From contig NC_052613.1 of assembly GCF_016545825.1 (NCBI RefSeq), positions 49,148,112 to 49,212,111 of the forward strand: a stretch of 64,000 nucleotides of DNA, read 5' to 3'. The notes beneath the pieces were generated by a model. It ran no database searches. It was not told where the DNA came from and saw nothing but the letters and a program-made list of their open reading frames with translations. The stretch comes from Eucalyptus grandis. Lineage: Eukaryota; Streptophyta; Magnoliopsida; Myrtales; Myrtaceae. Shown piece by piece: positions 1 to 14,698 of this stretch. Positions within the stretch are counted from its first letter, which is position 1, and every line of letters starts with the position of its first letter. A program made the position numbers and the translations under genes.

Positions 1-18
1 TTTCCGCAAGCTCCCAAG

Positions 19-23
<5 letters not shown>

Positions 24-51
<28 letters not shown>
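24..51. repeat. (CT)n microsatellite
   Basis: An uninterrupted CT dinucleotide run. This is the first of about ten CT/GA tracts in the window. Confidence 0.95.
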
Positions 52-3000
52 GAGACACTGTAAAAGAGAGAAGACGGCAGAGGAGGTTGCCTTCTTTTAA
101 AACAATTCTGCATAATTGCTATTTCTTTAATTACTCATTTTAAAATATAATTAATATCACCAAGAATCCGAATGTCAAATTTACTCTTGAATTGATTTTT
201 GCATCTATAATTACTCTTTTTTACTCTCTAGCCACCTTATAATAACCCATCACTGTAAAATTGAATGAAAATTAATAAAAAATAAATTTATTATAAATGT
301 ATTAATTGAGATTTTTATTGTATTAACCCTTTAGAATATTTATTGCCAAATGGCTCGAAACACTTGTTAAATTATGGTGACATTAAATTTTCTTGCGATG
401 TAAAGTCTGTGTAAGGAATTTTTTGGAGAAAAAAATTGAATGTTGAGATATGCTTGATAAATGTGGTCTGGCAGATTACTAAAGCGCGTTTTTTTTGGAA
501 AATTCAAATGGAACCATCATTGAGAAAGTCACCCTGAGTCGCCCAAGTCCACGGTGTACTTGCCCGACACGGATCGCAAGTACCAAAAATAAATCATTTC
601 CACGTTTCTTAATGTCAATCGGAGAAGGACAGGCTCGGGCCTAGAGTCTGGGCCAACTAAAAATATGTGCGTCCCCCCTTCCCGGGTACTTGTACCATTC
701 TCTCTCGCAAATAGATCCGCCGAATGAATCGATTGTATTAAATTTGAGTTGAGTCGAAAATAATATGATTCAAGTTGACGTATTTTCATGTAATTTTTAT
801 CTAGCAACGCATATTTGACTCACCGTATACTATTAAAATACTTGATAATTAACCTAATTTAGAAATATCCATATAGAAATTAAGTTTGTAAACCCAATTT
901 AACATTCATCCCATTTTGAGTTTTACAATTCTAAACCCATTTATAATCCATTAATTGAATAAAAATAATTTATATAACAACTCAACTCATCAAATATATA
1001 TTCAAAAGTAGGTTTATGATCCATTTTGACTGGTCTAATTGCAAAGCATCCCTTCAATCACACTTTATTCTTCTAATCTAGCATTGAAATCCAGAACTAG
1101 TAATTTGACTAATTTTTCCGAAGCAATTTTGAATTGTTAAATAGCGTAACGCATCCCGAAATCTCTATTGTATATGGTGTTCACAAAATATGAACAGGAT
1201 CCGCAATGACACGTTACGATCTCATTTGTGATTCACAATTCAAGCGTGGGAATCTACACAGGCCCAAAGTATCGATTGTTGCTTGATACTCCAATGTCTG
1301 AATTAGAGCCTTGATACGTCTTCAAGGGGAGCTTTGTTTAGCTTATTCAACATTCATACTGCAAATTACAGAGTCATTTCGAAAGAACTTCAAAGCATCA
1401 AGCGCGGGCAAATACAAATGTCATCATGTGTGTCTGACGAAATCAGTTTCTTACGCCATCAGCAACACCCGATTGACACACACAACAACACAATATAATG
1501 ATCAAATTTGTTGTTCGCATTTCGATATGAAAGATCACACGCAATGCGAGAGCATTCACATGCATCTCGCGTGACACGATCTATGCTCAAGAATCTGCAT
1601 TTTCAATCGCGCAATACGTGTATATGTGTAAAGGAGTCGATACTATAATATCAGTTGGGACTGCAAAGCATTTTTAAATGCATGGATAAAACGTGTACTT
1701 ATGCTAAACGGTCACTTTAGAGTCATTAAATTGCACCAGATGCACGTAACACAAATACGTCATACGTGCATCGCGAGCTCAGCAATCAATTGTGCATGAT
1801 CGATGTCTGTGATTACACACTATGATCACATCAAGACCATCCGCGCGCATCCTCGCAATGCATCCCAAACCCTCGTTTCACTAATCTTATACAGTCCCGG
1901 ACATTGCTTGAGAAACACATCGACATAGGCTTCCAAATGCATCAACCGCGCGAAAAAGAAATGCAGCGAGGCCAATTGCGTGCACGTGCATCATCCGCTT
2001 CTTTCGTTCATATCCCATATTCGCGGACAGGCAAGGCAAATGAATGCCCCCACATGCACAAAACCGTGCACAGATCCAAAGAAAATTGTCCCTTGCGTAT
2101 CATGCTTAATGCGCCCTCTCCTTCACAAGTTCGATCTCTCTTTGACCCTAGTTCGATCAGTCACTGTCACCCTCGAGTTCAAATAGGTCTATATGGGAGC
2201 CGCTCGTCCCGAGAGTTTCGACTCGCGTCTTAATCCACTTCATAAAATTAATGGGACATCTCGTGCCACCACAACGATCCTATCTATCTATTCATCAATT
2301 AGCAAATAAATCCCATCGAACGAGGTAGAGAAATTTGCCTACAATAGCGGAATAGCTGAAAAAGACGACTTGGTCACTGCATTTGGAAAGATCTACATCT
2401 GCATTAGCCCATCTCAAGATGTAATGCACTTGGACGCTTACCCGATGTCCTCGATGCTCATATCCACGTTGCTATGTCGGAGAAAAAAAAAAAGGCAGTC
2501 AAAAAAGTCGGACATTCATTTGTACATTTTTGGTCGGAACCAGAATAATGGCTAGTACCATGATAAAAAAGGACACCGCCAACTAGAGAAGACCGATTTC
2601 AGACTAGAAAGATTTCACACCTGAAATTTGTAATTTATAATCTACCCACCTTATCAGACCGATTTTTACTTTTTGAAATCTCAAACCGACTATGTTGATC
2701 CGATTCGGTTTCTCTTTTTTTCTTTTTAATCTCATTTTTTTGTACAACCAAAACAAATAACAGTTAAAACTAAATAGTATAAGTAGCAAAACAAAAGATA
2801 AATAATAGAAATAACTACAACAATCCTTAAGAAATGAACATGTATAATAAAATAAATAATAAAATGTCTAAAACACATAACATAAAACGTGAATTGGACA
2901 AAGCCATTCCTCATTGGCTCATTAAAATAAAAGTTCCTCCAAATTCTAACCCCCTAAAACAAAACAAACAATATAGCTAATCACTTAAAAATAGTTTAAA

Positions 3001-3530
3001 TTAAAATTAAAGGGCAATTTTCCTGCAATGGAGTATTTCAAAAGAATGCCGTTCAAATGTTACTTCACATATTTTTAAAGAATGATGTGCTATGTTCTCT
3101 ATATGAGACTAGAAAGTAGAAAGTGAGAGTGAGAAATGAGAGAGAAGAGGTTGATATCTGAAAAGTAAGGAAGTAATAGGGTTTGGTTTTTAAAATAGCT
3201 TCTAAGCTACCGATTCTCGAGTGGATGGGTTCTACATGCAAAAATGGGAACCTACCCGCACAATATTGATTCCAAAAATTTGGAACTCAAGAATGATGGA
3301 ACTGAACCAAAACCAATCGGGTAGGAGCAGTTCGATCCGATTTCTTGGTATACCTAGACATGAACTCACCCCCTAATATTCGAGAGAAAAGTTACACACC
3401 AAGTGGGAAGTCAAATGCAAACAAAAGTTTGCAATTGCAAGTCATGTGGATTTTGCTACTATCTAAAAGGGTGATTTGTCCACAAAATTGCCATAAAATT
3501 GCTACTCATGTAATGTAAAGATCAACGGAT
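52..3530. other. Gene-free AT-rich DNA
   Basis: I see no gene here. Short reading frames occur on both strands (for example 529-807 on minus and 1904-2233 on plus), but none resembles a known family or continues across plausible splice sites. The part from about 1,200 to 2,250 is less AT-rich and rich in CG and alternating purine-pyrimidine words, unlike its flanks. It may be decayed repeat DNA, but I could not identify it. Confidence 0.5.
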
Positions 3531-3532
3531 CA

Positions 3533-3945
3533 ACGATGCACATAATTCATTGCCACGTTGTACACGGTCTTGAGCAATTCACTTTGAAGTTAGATGCCAA
3601 CTAACCTCAGTCAAGAAGATCGTTTCGATGGTAGATGTTTTGTTGAATGTTCTCCACTCATATCAATTATGGCTAGATCCACTTGCATTGGCCAAAAAGG
3701 AAGGGGACAGGATTAATGGAGCAGTGAATCAATGGTTGGTGAAGATGTTGAATCAATGTAGGTGCATTTTTAATGAAGTGATTGGATTGTTGGAGTAAGA
3801 AGAGGGGATTTGCAGAGAAGAGCGAGGAGCGAAACAGTATCGCGCATAATTTATTGCCATACTCTATGTGGTCATCAGCCGTTCACTTTAAAGCCGATGC
3901 CAATTAACCTTAGTCACGAAGATCGATTACGATCTACTTGCTCTG
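3533..3945. repeat. Diverged direct duplication
   Basis: A segment at about 3,533-3,640 recurs in diverged form at about 3,838-3,945. Shared landmarks are a CATAAT-TATTGCCA word, a CACTTT-AA-GATGCCAA word and AACCT-AGTCA-GAAGATCG. A second pair links about 3,765-3,840 with about 4,615-4,710 (shared GGTGCATT, GATTGG/GATTAGATTG and GAGGAGCGA words). The area has therefore been duplicated locally more than once. It lies just downstream of the peroxidase relic. No coding function is visible. Confidence 0.5.
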
Positions 3946-4186
3946 ATAGGGTTTATAAAAATCTTTTACTTGAACTAGATAAATGCCTATCCCACATACA
4001 ATGATTTCACGAGTATATTGGGGAGCAAACAGAGAACGATGTGACATCTCATGATAAATCCCAAATATAAATACTAACAATGCAGTATCAATTGAACTAA
4101 TATCCATAATTTCACTCCTCTTCATTTTTGGCCAGTGCAGGTGGCAACATATATTTAGGGATGTGACAAAATTTGCCAAGCATAGG

Positions 4187-4438
4187 TGCAATTTGTAATC
4201 TTTTCTTTTTTTTCTTTGATGTCGAGGATCTAGCCTAGCTCACCTTCGAGAGCACAGCACCGACTATACTTTGGGGGAGATTGGCCCAACAACTCACCGT
4301 CGGGCCCCCCTGCTTAAATTACGAAACTACTCTGAAAGTCGTGAGTAGTCAAACCTCTAACCTTGTGCCAAATCAGGGGGTACGCCTCAACCAGCGTAGT
4401 CATGCGTATTCGTGAGTGGGTTGCAATTTGTAATCTTT
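4187..4438 (-). mobile_element. SINE-like retroposon with 17-bp target duplications
   Basis: The insertion body at 4,204-4,421 is flanked by identical 17-bp direct repeats at 4,187-4,203 and 4,422-4,438 (TGCAATTTGTAATCTTT). Read on the minus strand, the body has a B-box-like word (GGTTTGACTAC) and ends in an A-rich tail (AAAGAAAAAAAAGAAAAG). Length of about 218 bp, A-rich 3' end and long target duplications are typical of tRNA-derived plant SINEs. No protein is encoded. The family name is unknown to me. Confidence 0.7.
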
Positions 4439-4724
4439 AGTATTAACTGATTGAAAGAAACTGTCAAGAGAATTGATGCTCTTTGCGCAACATGAAGAAG
4501 CCTGGGCATGTGATAACTTCATCAGGCCTGACTAATGAGCCTAGAGGAACTTGCAGGACTTCTAAGTCCATTTCCCTTGCTTGGCTGTAATTGGCAAAAA
4601 TGATTAAAATCAAGTTAGGTGCATTATTGATGAAGAGATTAGATTGATGGAGGGAGAAGATGGGACTTACAGGGAGGAGCGAGAGGAAGAGGAAGTGGAG
4701 CAGAGAAACGGCCAACGACAATGA

Positions 4725-4960
4725 TTTCGACCCCGTGCTCAGAAATTCTCGCACCGTGCCATCCCGACCGCGGGGGCTACTATCAATTATACATCCATCA
4801 ATTGGAAAAGGGCTAAAATTCATCGTTAGTACATGATTGGTGTCATGTGTTAATTGGGTTACAGCTTGTCAAAGAAGAGGTGTTATGTCCATAGCATGGA
4901 CTGTCTGTTTTTGTATGTTGTGAAATAATTCATCTTCTTTTTCTTTTCTTTTTCACATTT
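4725..4960 (-). pseudogene. Relic of peroxidase intron 3/exon 4 border
   Basis: This stretch is a diverged copy of about 6,255-6,480 in the intact peroxidase gene nearby. It matches the first codons of exon 4 (the stretch encoding GMARCENF is still readable as G-T-V-R-E-F in another frame) and about 170 bp of intron 3, including CATCCATCAATTGGAAAA and GTCCATA-CATGGAC. The proximal-histidine codon region is damaged and no other exon is found beside it, so it cannot encode a peroxidase. It probably comes from a partial tandem duplication. A 119-codon open frame over it is not real. Confidence 0.75.
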
Positions 4961-5867
4961 AATAATTCACATGTTAAGTCAAGTCCCACACTTACCTAGG
5001 AACATGACTTTTCCTGAAATTGGGAACTAATAAATATCTTACCATCTGGGAGAAACCTGCATAACACATGGAAATATCTCACCAACCTGCAAGCCCTTAA
5101 ATAGTTTCTTATTTGTGAAATAGACATGCCAAATAGGCTCTGGATATTTAAATAAGTGTGATGTATATGTGCAAACATGTTTGCTTAGATCTCTCGTCTT
5201 GTCGCCTTATAAATAGGTTTCAATATTAAACTAAATTGTTCCAAAAAAAAAAAAACCTCGGATATTTGTTAATCAATCAATATTGAAAAGTTTGCAGTTT
5301 CTAATGCAATACGATCATGTCAATGTGTAATCAAGGATCCATTCTTGTTGCTTAAATGCATATATAATCAGTACCATGAAAATCAAAATATTCTTAAATA
5401 GTTCAACAGATATTCGAGAAAAAAAGCAACCGTCAACGACAAGCAGTCTGCCAACGAAATTTCCCGAGAGCTTCTTCGCCCTTTTTTGATGGAATATAAT
5501 GGTTGGACAACCTTATCATCACCAACCAATCGCCGACCAAGCAATGACATTTCTCCACGAAATGACTCGTGAAGAATCCTAGTCAACAAACTCGTGACCT
5601 TTTTCCAGCAACCCCACATCTCCAAACACGTCCTAGGCATCGTCCCTTTTCTAAACGATGCGGAAAGGTCAATATCGAATCGATGAATACAAAAAAGAAA
5701 AGGAAAGAAATCCTAAAAGGCGTGATTCCCATGATTAGCGTGATTCCCATGATTTCACATTGGCACAAGATCTTTCATTTCTCTCTTCCTTTTCACTATT
5801 GCATGATTATTGCTGTGATTAGGAGAAGAATAGAGGAAGAGAGAGAGCACAAGTAACAATCGACTGC

Positions 5868-8212
<2,345 letters not shown>

Positions 8213-8293
8213 CGTCTGTAATGGTCTAGTACTTCCACGGTAAAGAGAACTCTAGTAGAGAGGGTGGAGGAAGACGGATGTGACTCTGAGCGA

Positions 8294-8299
8294 TATATA
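8294..8299 (-). promoter_or_regulatory. TATA box of the peroxidase gene
   Basis: Read on minus, TTATATATCG lies about 85 bp before the peroxidase ATG at 8,212, with no ATG between. The spacing fits a plant TATA box plus a short 5' UTR. Confidence 0.6.
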
Positions 8300-8402
8300 A
8301 GGGAAAAAGCCTGTGGACTTTGCGTTGGTTTGTTGAATAGTTTCGAGTCAAGAGAAGATGCAACTAATATTTGGCCCGGTTGGTTGTGACCCCAAAACCA
8401 TG

Positions 8403-8407
<5 letters not shown>

Positions 8408-8453
<46 letters not shown>
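8408..8453. repeat. (GA)n microsatellite upstream of peroxidase
   Basis: An uninterrupted 46-bp AG/GA run about 195 bp upstream of the peroxidase start codon, in the proximal promoter. GA/CT tracts in plant promoters can bind BBR/BPC factors, but that role here is only inferred. Confidence 0.95.
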
Positions 8454-8454
<1 letters not shown>

Positions 8455-8700
8455 CCTGCATAAATGTTACTTGAAAAGATAAATATGAGGAAGCCACCAA
8501 ACAACATAAGCAGATGCTTGCAAGAATTTTCTTTGTAGTAACAAGCTTCACACGCCTTCGTAGAAAACCCTTCGATTTGGAGTATATATTGGATTGCAGG
8601 TTATCTCGTAATCCAGACCAATAGCTATCGAGATAATTCGATGCGATAGTCAGTCAAAAAAAGCATACAAGGGATGATTTGTGTATGATGGATTCTCGTG

Positions 8701-9412
8701 CAAGGGGGCTCGTTCTTCTAACTATTTGACACTGCCTAGCAAAATAAATCAAGGTGACCACTTCTCAAACCAACAGAGGCCAGAGGACAGCTGAGGGATC
8801 TGTCCCTATAAACGCTAAGCAAAAGAACTTAAATCCGACGTTCAATTTGATGTTGACCAGCCCACCCTACAGCCCCATCGTTGCACTGAAAGTCAAATAC
8901 CCATCTGCACGATGCTAAATACATGCACTACCCCTGCAAGTAGTTTCGGCTTCACGATTCCAGTATCCATTTGAAAATGAAAAAGTAGATTATTGTCTTA
9001 ACCAATTCTAGTTGTCTTTGAGCACGATGGTCTCAAAAGCGCACCAAATTACGACAAGGGGGCTTGTTCTTCTAACTATTTGACACTGCCTAGCATAATA
9101 AATCAAGGTGACCACTTCTCAAACTAATGAAGGCCAGAGAACAACTGACGGATCCGTCCCTCTAAACGCTAAGCAAAAGAACTCACATCCGGCGTTCCAT
9201 TTGATGTTGGCTTAGCCCACCCCTACAGCCCCATCGTGATACTAAAGTCAAATACCCATCTGCACGATGCTAAATACATGCACTACTCCTGCAAGTTGTT
9301 TCGACTTCACGATTCCAAGTATCCATTTGAAAATGAAAGCGTAGATTATTGTCTTAACCAATTCTAGATGTTTTCGAGTGCAATGGTCTCAAAAGCGTAC
9401 CAAATTACAACG
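8701..9412. repeat. 354-bp tandem duplication
   Basis: A unit starting CAAGGGGGCTCGTTCTTC at 8,701 recurs from 9,055, with scattered substitutions and small indels along its whole length; the second copy ends near 9,410. Both copies contain matching words such as ATTTGACACTGCCTAGCA and CCCATCTGCACGATGCTAAA. No reading frame or splice signal is shared convincingly. It lies between the peroxidase and the chaperone-like gene. Confidence 0.9.
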
Positions 9413-10809
9413 TCCTAAGAAGTAATATTTACCGGTCAACATTGTCAGCGACACATAGCAGGATTCAGGTGTGCAGTTGAGAAACTTGGAGCTGGTTGAA
9501 TTCGCATATGTTTGTGTGTTCTCCAAGCAATATGAACAGGGGTATTGTTTGACCAACTGATTAAACAATGGTGGATGCAACACTCGTTCATTTTGGCTTC
9601 ACATAAAGGAAGGCTATCAGACTGAGAAGGAAGAAACAAGAAACCAAGTAGAGGAATGACTCATATCAGCCATCAAAGACAGTGCAGATTAACATAAACA
9701 CAACAACAGTACTCAAAATTCATGAGGTGAAGTTAAAACATGGAGGCTGAGTAACACAAGGGGTAGAGACGATCTGACCCGAATCCATTCTCTGCATAGT
9801 CTAAGGGTTTTAAGTCATCTATAAATCTTTTATCGCAGACAACTGGAGGGAATGGGCATCAAAGCGATAATTAAGAATCTCACAATATAAAGTTCAAACA
9901 TCTAATTTCCACCCTTTCCTTTGAGAGTGAAGTTCTTCTTCTACTTCCTGTTTTTTTTTTTACATGAACCGATACTCACATTGACATGAATCTAAAGCAA
10001 ATGAAAAAAATAAAATCCAAAATACTCGGGCCTAAATAAAAAAGAACTCTAAAGCATACTCAAATCTAATTTACAATCGCCTCCAGCAAAGCGTAGCTTT
10101 ACATTTCAGAGGACACGTGCAAGACAAGTGAATATAATCTGACCCATTCTAATGGACTAATAGCAATTTGAAGAAACACAAAGCCTAGCACTGCATTGGG
10201 CTGCACTTAAACAGACATGGAATTTGCATTTTTTTTTATTCTGGTTGATTCTGTCTACTGTGTCAGTAATAAAATGAATATGAACCCACACAATATGTTC
10301 CCAAAAAATGAAAATATGAACTCCAAATGATCAAGAATAGATTACATGAGACAGCTGTCCTTTACCAAGCGATATTGCATCAGAAACCTCATCCTTCTGA
10401 AATAAAAGAACCAAAACTGGTTCTAATAAACGCAAAAGTTAACAGATTCAACTTTCATACATCTGTTGAAGGAAAGATAACTCATTCAAGTTTTAAAAGT
10501 GTAGGAAGAGTTTCCTGCTAAGAGGCATCCTCTAGCATAAAGTCTAACCCTGTAGTATCACCCCTTCTAACTTCCATAGGCCATACAAGAAAGAATCACA
10601 ACTTGACACATCAGTAAAAAATTAAAGCATTCGACGCAACAGTCCAATGTCAAAGACAGTTAACATTACAACTGTACTTTTTTGGAAGTAAAGAGAGACG
10701 GACCGCCCTACTGGAGTAGCCTTCTTTGTTGTTTGCTCATGTTTGTTGTCGCTTGGATTTTCATTCCCTCCTTTTTTGAGCTCTACTTCAATTTTATAGT
10801 GAGAAGGTG
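9413..10809. other. Intergenic DNA downstream of the chaperone-like gene
   Basis: No gene is recognised. The right part (from about 10,500) is likely the 3' UTR and terminator of the minus-strand gene ending at 10,810, but I cannot fix a poly(A) site. Open frames at 9,389-9,639 and 10,327-10,521 look like chance. Confidence 0.5.
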
Positions 10810-11625
10810 TCAGGTATAAAATTCTGGATCCAATGGCTGGTCCTTGTAAAGAGTAGACCTTGATAACTGCTCCCCTCCATCGCAATTCAAGCGGAATCTA
10901 AAGTGAGGCAACACATTCCTGTGCAGGATAGATTTTATCATGGCCACAACAGAGCCATCAAATTCAGGCCATGAAACACAGAGCGCCCCTCTGATGTTCA
11001 TCATCTCACATCGTCCCAACAGAGCAGCGGCCAAGCCATCTATCATACTTCCTGATGGAAAATAGTCTAAGCCCTTTAGCAAAGATGAATGTCCAGAACC
11101 AGTATCTGCACTACTTCTTTCTGGTGATGTCTCCAGCTTGAAAGCAAAGGTTTCATCTGGTGAGAGCTTCCCTCTGAAGTTCTGGCTCTGAATTGAAGTA
11201 AAAATTAGAACCCTCTCAGCAAGAATACATTGACCAATCAACATCTTGGCAATGAGGTGACATCTTTCTGCAGCCACAGGACACTGAACAGTGACCAGTA
11301 GTATCGAATTATCAGCAGCATCATCGATAGCATAGATGTTGCAGGACTTATCTCCACGAGAAGGTTCAACCGAGATGCCAGACAAGGCAATCTCAGGGAG
11401 GATGAGAGTTCCAATTAGATTTTTAGAAGGTATTTGGTCGAAGATGAAGAGAGACGGAGAAGATAAGGCAATAATCAGGAGAGATGGGCGAAGAGGTCCA
11501 TCAAGTTTAGGTTTTGAGAACACAAAGAAAGGAGTAGGAAGAGGAGGCGATGGGGATATAAAGTTGTTGAGGTCTTCCTGGAAAAACCTTGACGGTGGAG
11601 GTATCTCAGTAAGGACATCTTCCAT
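10810..11625 (-). CDS. Probable proteasome assembly chaperone 1 (PAC1-like)
   Basis: A single coding exon of 271 residues, beginning MEDVLTEIPPPSRFFQEDL and ending QPLDPEFYT. From memory of plant annotations, this N-terminus, the SLLIIALSSPSLFIF strand and the QNFRGKLSPDETFAFKLET segment belong to the plant homologue of PSMG1/PAC1, which pairs with PAC2 to help assemble the 20S proteasome alpha ring in the cytosol. The length is close to human PSMG1 (288 residues). There is no signal peptide or membrane helix, and no obvious motif beyond the family-like stretches. The start is the first ATG after a likely 5'-UTR acceptor at 11,634. The reading frame is intact. Without a search, the family call is likely but not certain. 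Confidence 0.75.
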   Translation of the reverse strand: MEDVLTEIPPPSRFFQEDLNNFISPSPPLPTPFFVFSKPKLDGPLRPSLLIIALSSPSLFIFDQIPSKNLIGTLILPEIALSGISVEPSRGDKSCNIYAIDDAADNSILLVTVQCPVAAERCHLIAKMLIGQCILAERVLIFTSIQSQNFRGKLSPDETFAFKLETSPERSSADTGSGHSSLLKGLDYFPSGSMIDGLAAALLGRCEMMNIRGALCVSWPEFDGSVVAMIKSILHRNVLPHFRFRLNCDGGEQLSRSTLYKDQPLDPEFYT

Positions 11626-11633
11626 GGTTAGAC

Positions 11634-12567
11634 CTGCCCAAGTTGCACACCCTGAACAATTATCACAAAATCACATTCTCAAGTCTCGCCCCAGTCCGGG
11701 GGTTCTCAATAGTTAAAAGAAGAAGACCACAACAATATGTTAGACCATAGTCAACACACTGAGCACCACATTTACCATATTAGAGTTCCTACACCTATAA
11801 CCTGAGTCCATATGTTTGATTATGCTGGACTTAAAACTTCATTCTTAACCTGGGGACCATATAATGTCAATAACAGCAAGCAATCAATTCAATAATCACC
11901 AATGCCCTTGCTTGCCGTGTTGTGTAAACCACACAAAATCACGGCTTCAAATAGCATCTCCAATTATCGTGCGCGAAGCATGCAATATCCATGGTCGCAA
12001 CTGACCAGTCATTTTTACGGCAGTTGCTAGAATCGTCACCGAGCAACATCATTTTGGGGCAATGAACGAATCATACCATGGGAGCAAAACCTGCGAACGC
12101 ATCACGCATACGAGAAAAACTATAACCATTTTTCTTCCTTAATTTTTGCCTACTTAATAATGGGTAAAAGAAAATGCACGTTATAGATGACATCCTCCCT
12201 TGAACAGCCGATAACCACAGAAGACGAATTGCGGAGAACAAGAGGAACATCCGAGGGCAGAACTAAGATCCGTTAACGACAGCCGCCGCGGCCGACAGTT
12301 TCAGCGGAAGCGAGGGAGAAAAAATTCGCGGAGCTAAAACCCAAAATCCGAACAAAACCACCACCGCCAGCAGCCGAAACTAGCCTACCACCGGCAGCAT
12401 CGCCCCAGGCTAAGAGATTTCGCAGGAAAAAACGAAGAACCACCGAAAGAGAAGCCGAACACGAGAGTAACTCCCCATAAAATTTTTATTAAAAAAAAAA
12501 TAATAAAAGAGAGAGCTTGTCGCTTGCTAGAGAGGGAGAGAGGGAGGGAGGGAGGGGTTGAAGGTAC
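11634..12567 (-). other. Probable 5'-UTR intron of the chaperone-like gene
   Basis: On minus, a strong donor (CGGAG|GTACCTTC) ends at 12,568 and an acceptor (GGGCAG|GTCTAACC) lies 8 bp before the ATG at 11,625. This would splice a GC-rich leader exon (about 12,570-12,700) to the coding exon. The open frame over the leader (12,385-12,816) is then non-coding. Splice strength and composition support this; no transcript is available. Confidence 0.6.
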
Positions 12568-12816
12568 CTCCGACGGTTGAAGAAAGCAAAGCAGAACCAG
12601 TGAACCGAGAGACGATTCGAGAGGGCGAGTGAGTCTCTGCTTGAGCTGGGAGTGTCGAATGGCGACGGACTGCTGCCAATCGCAAAATGCTGTGCCCCCT
12701 CCGAATACCCGATTTTTCTTCTTCCTCACGAAAACCGAAGGAACTCGACTTTCTCTTTCTCTGCCGTTATTCCGCCGTCGTGGGCCGGGTGATAAAGCCC
12801 ATTCTGCATAGTCCAA

Positions 12817-14698
12817 AGTAGAAGCCCAAGACTTTGTGTTCGATTGACCCGGACCCGACCCAACTCCCCCCCCGCCCCAAACAAAATTTAATAGCTCTCG
12901 CTCTACTGTAGTCCCGGCTTCTACATAGATCCTCTAATTCGTGTCCACACAATAGGTTTGTTGCCGGCGTGGGAATATGTATCTGGTGGTGCACTGACAC
13001 AAAATGACATGTTAATCTATACAATTAACATCCTTCGAATGAATCAAAAGAGTCAATTTGCATATTATATATCTATTATTCAATTAAATGAACGTGATTA
13101 GGCTCAACGAGAACATGCTCCGTCACGTGTGATGCGTTGGATGCATGATTACCGGGACAGGTCTTAATCAAAACTGGCAGACCAAATTGGAGAGCTAGAA
13201 CACGACGGAAGTTGGGGGGAAATGATAGAGTTCGGACTCATCGAGTGAAGATTTCGCGTCCATACTTTTGGAGAAATTCGCGATGCTCCTCTTGTGTACT
13301 TAACCGGGGTCAAGCATGGTCCGACCCGAGCAGTGCCGGGCCGAGGACTTTTCGAGAGGGCGCGGACAAGGGTATTTAGTGAAAAACCATTGCCCCAGGA
13401 TCCATATGTAGAAATCATCACGAGCAGCCTTGCGCAAAAAGATTAGATCTATCCCGAGACCGTCCAATGATCATCTCTAAAAGAGACTACTCAATAAGTT
13501 CAAAACCAAAGGGTCAGAGAGTGAGAGAGAAATTCTTCATCTCAGCCTGGATTCCATACCAAGGTTTCTAAGCAATGAGCAGCTTGATAAATTGTATCAA
13601 CGAGAACCTCTTTTTTCCTACAGCTGGAATTGCATCAACAAGAATTCAGTTCCTCAAGAATCCACTTTATTCAATGATACAGGTGAGAGAGTTGTATCCA
13701 AAGTCAAGAATCAAGCTTTGGTTAAAAGAGAGAAATGGCCAAGAATCAAGCTCTCTGGTGGACAATTCGAATAAATCTCCTCTAAAAATGCTTCCGTATC
13801 AATCCTAAATGAAATCACACATCCCTTCGGGGTGCAAAAATCAGCTTTACGCAGTGGCACTTGGTATTAGCAAACGAACATATCAAGTACAGAAACTAGG
13901 CTGCAGTTTCCCATCTGTGAAACAAGAAAATCATTAGCCACCATTCCTGAATGACCGGAAAACACAATGCCCTGAAACAATTCATATTCTAGCAACACAC
14001 CGAGCCATTAACGTACAAGGACATATCCCAGACGGGGAACTATGCATTTCAAGAACAAATCATCCCATTTGATGTAACATAGAATTTCGAAATGGAAATT
14101 CTATGCACTCTGTATTTAGAAGCAACTTAACATGTAGAAATCCTTTCATAAATCTGAAATCTGAGACTAATATGTTCTGCTGTATATTTCTTTGGGGACT
14201 TTTTTTTTTTACAAGTTATATAATGTCAATTATTTTATAACCTCGGTCGTATCTAACCAACCAAACATAGCATAGGATGGTAGATACCGATCTCCCATCT
14301 CTAACCCAAGATTTCTCAAACAGTGCACCTGACATAAGAAACATGGAGATTTCTCCACCTATTTTGTCCTATTCTCCAGTTGCCATATCCTGTAATCACA
14401 TGCAGCTAATGTCTATGGCATTGGATGGCCAAAATAAGAAAAGAGGGTCCACAGCATTCCCACTCACATTAGAGCTTAATGCTTCTGGCAAGAAAATCCA
14501 GTCGTCCCAAACATAAAACCAAGTTGCTGCAGTATACCAGCATAACTCTAGTCCACAGTCTTCCACAAATTTGAAATTTGTGACCATTCCAATTCATACA
14601 CAAGTTCATAACTTTTATGTGATTTTAACTTGCACACTAAGCATTCAAATGGTTTTTGCAGTGAGCTTTGGATGCTACAGCAGCTTACCATTTCCTAC
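12817..14698. other. Intergenic DNA and 3' end of ceramide synthase gene
   Basis: No gene is recognised from 12,817 to about 13,900. A plus-strand open frame at 13,575-13,808 (77 codons) has no match I know and no clear splice context. From about 14,000 to 14,698 the sequence is probably the 3' UTR of the minus-strand ceramide synthase. Confidence 0.45.

Noticed and set aside
529..807. 92-codon minus-strand frame
   Set aside because: No start context, domain or splice continuation recognised. It does not stand out from the other chance frames in this AT-rich region.
3980..4440. Possible tRNA gene from the B-box-like sequence
   Set aside because: No cloverleaf can be drawn. The B-box-like word belongs to a SINE with target duplications. 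The same applies near 40,312.
4464..4823. 119-codon frame suggesting a secreted protein
   Set aside because: It runs antisense-free over the peroxidase intron/exon relic and duplicated DNA. The frame is not that of the peroxidase.
5383..5856. Overlapping frames on both strands just downstream of the peroxidase stop
   Set aside because: Likely peroxidase 3' flank. The amino-acid strings have no family resemblance I can defend.
11336..11716. 126-codon plus-strand frame
   Set aside because: Antisense to the chaperone-like coding exon and without any family features.
12385..12816. 143-codon frame upstream of the chaperone-like gene
   Set aside because: It overlaps the predicted leader exon and intron, with a strong splice donor inside it and no recognisable domain.
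13575..13808. Two overlapping plus-strand frames (77 and 60 codons), considered as an organelle-derived fragment
   Set aside because: I could not match them to any chloroplast or mitochondrial gene, and no further exons are visible.
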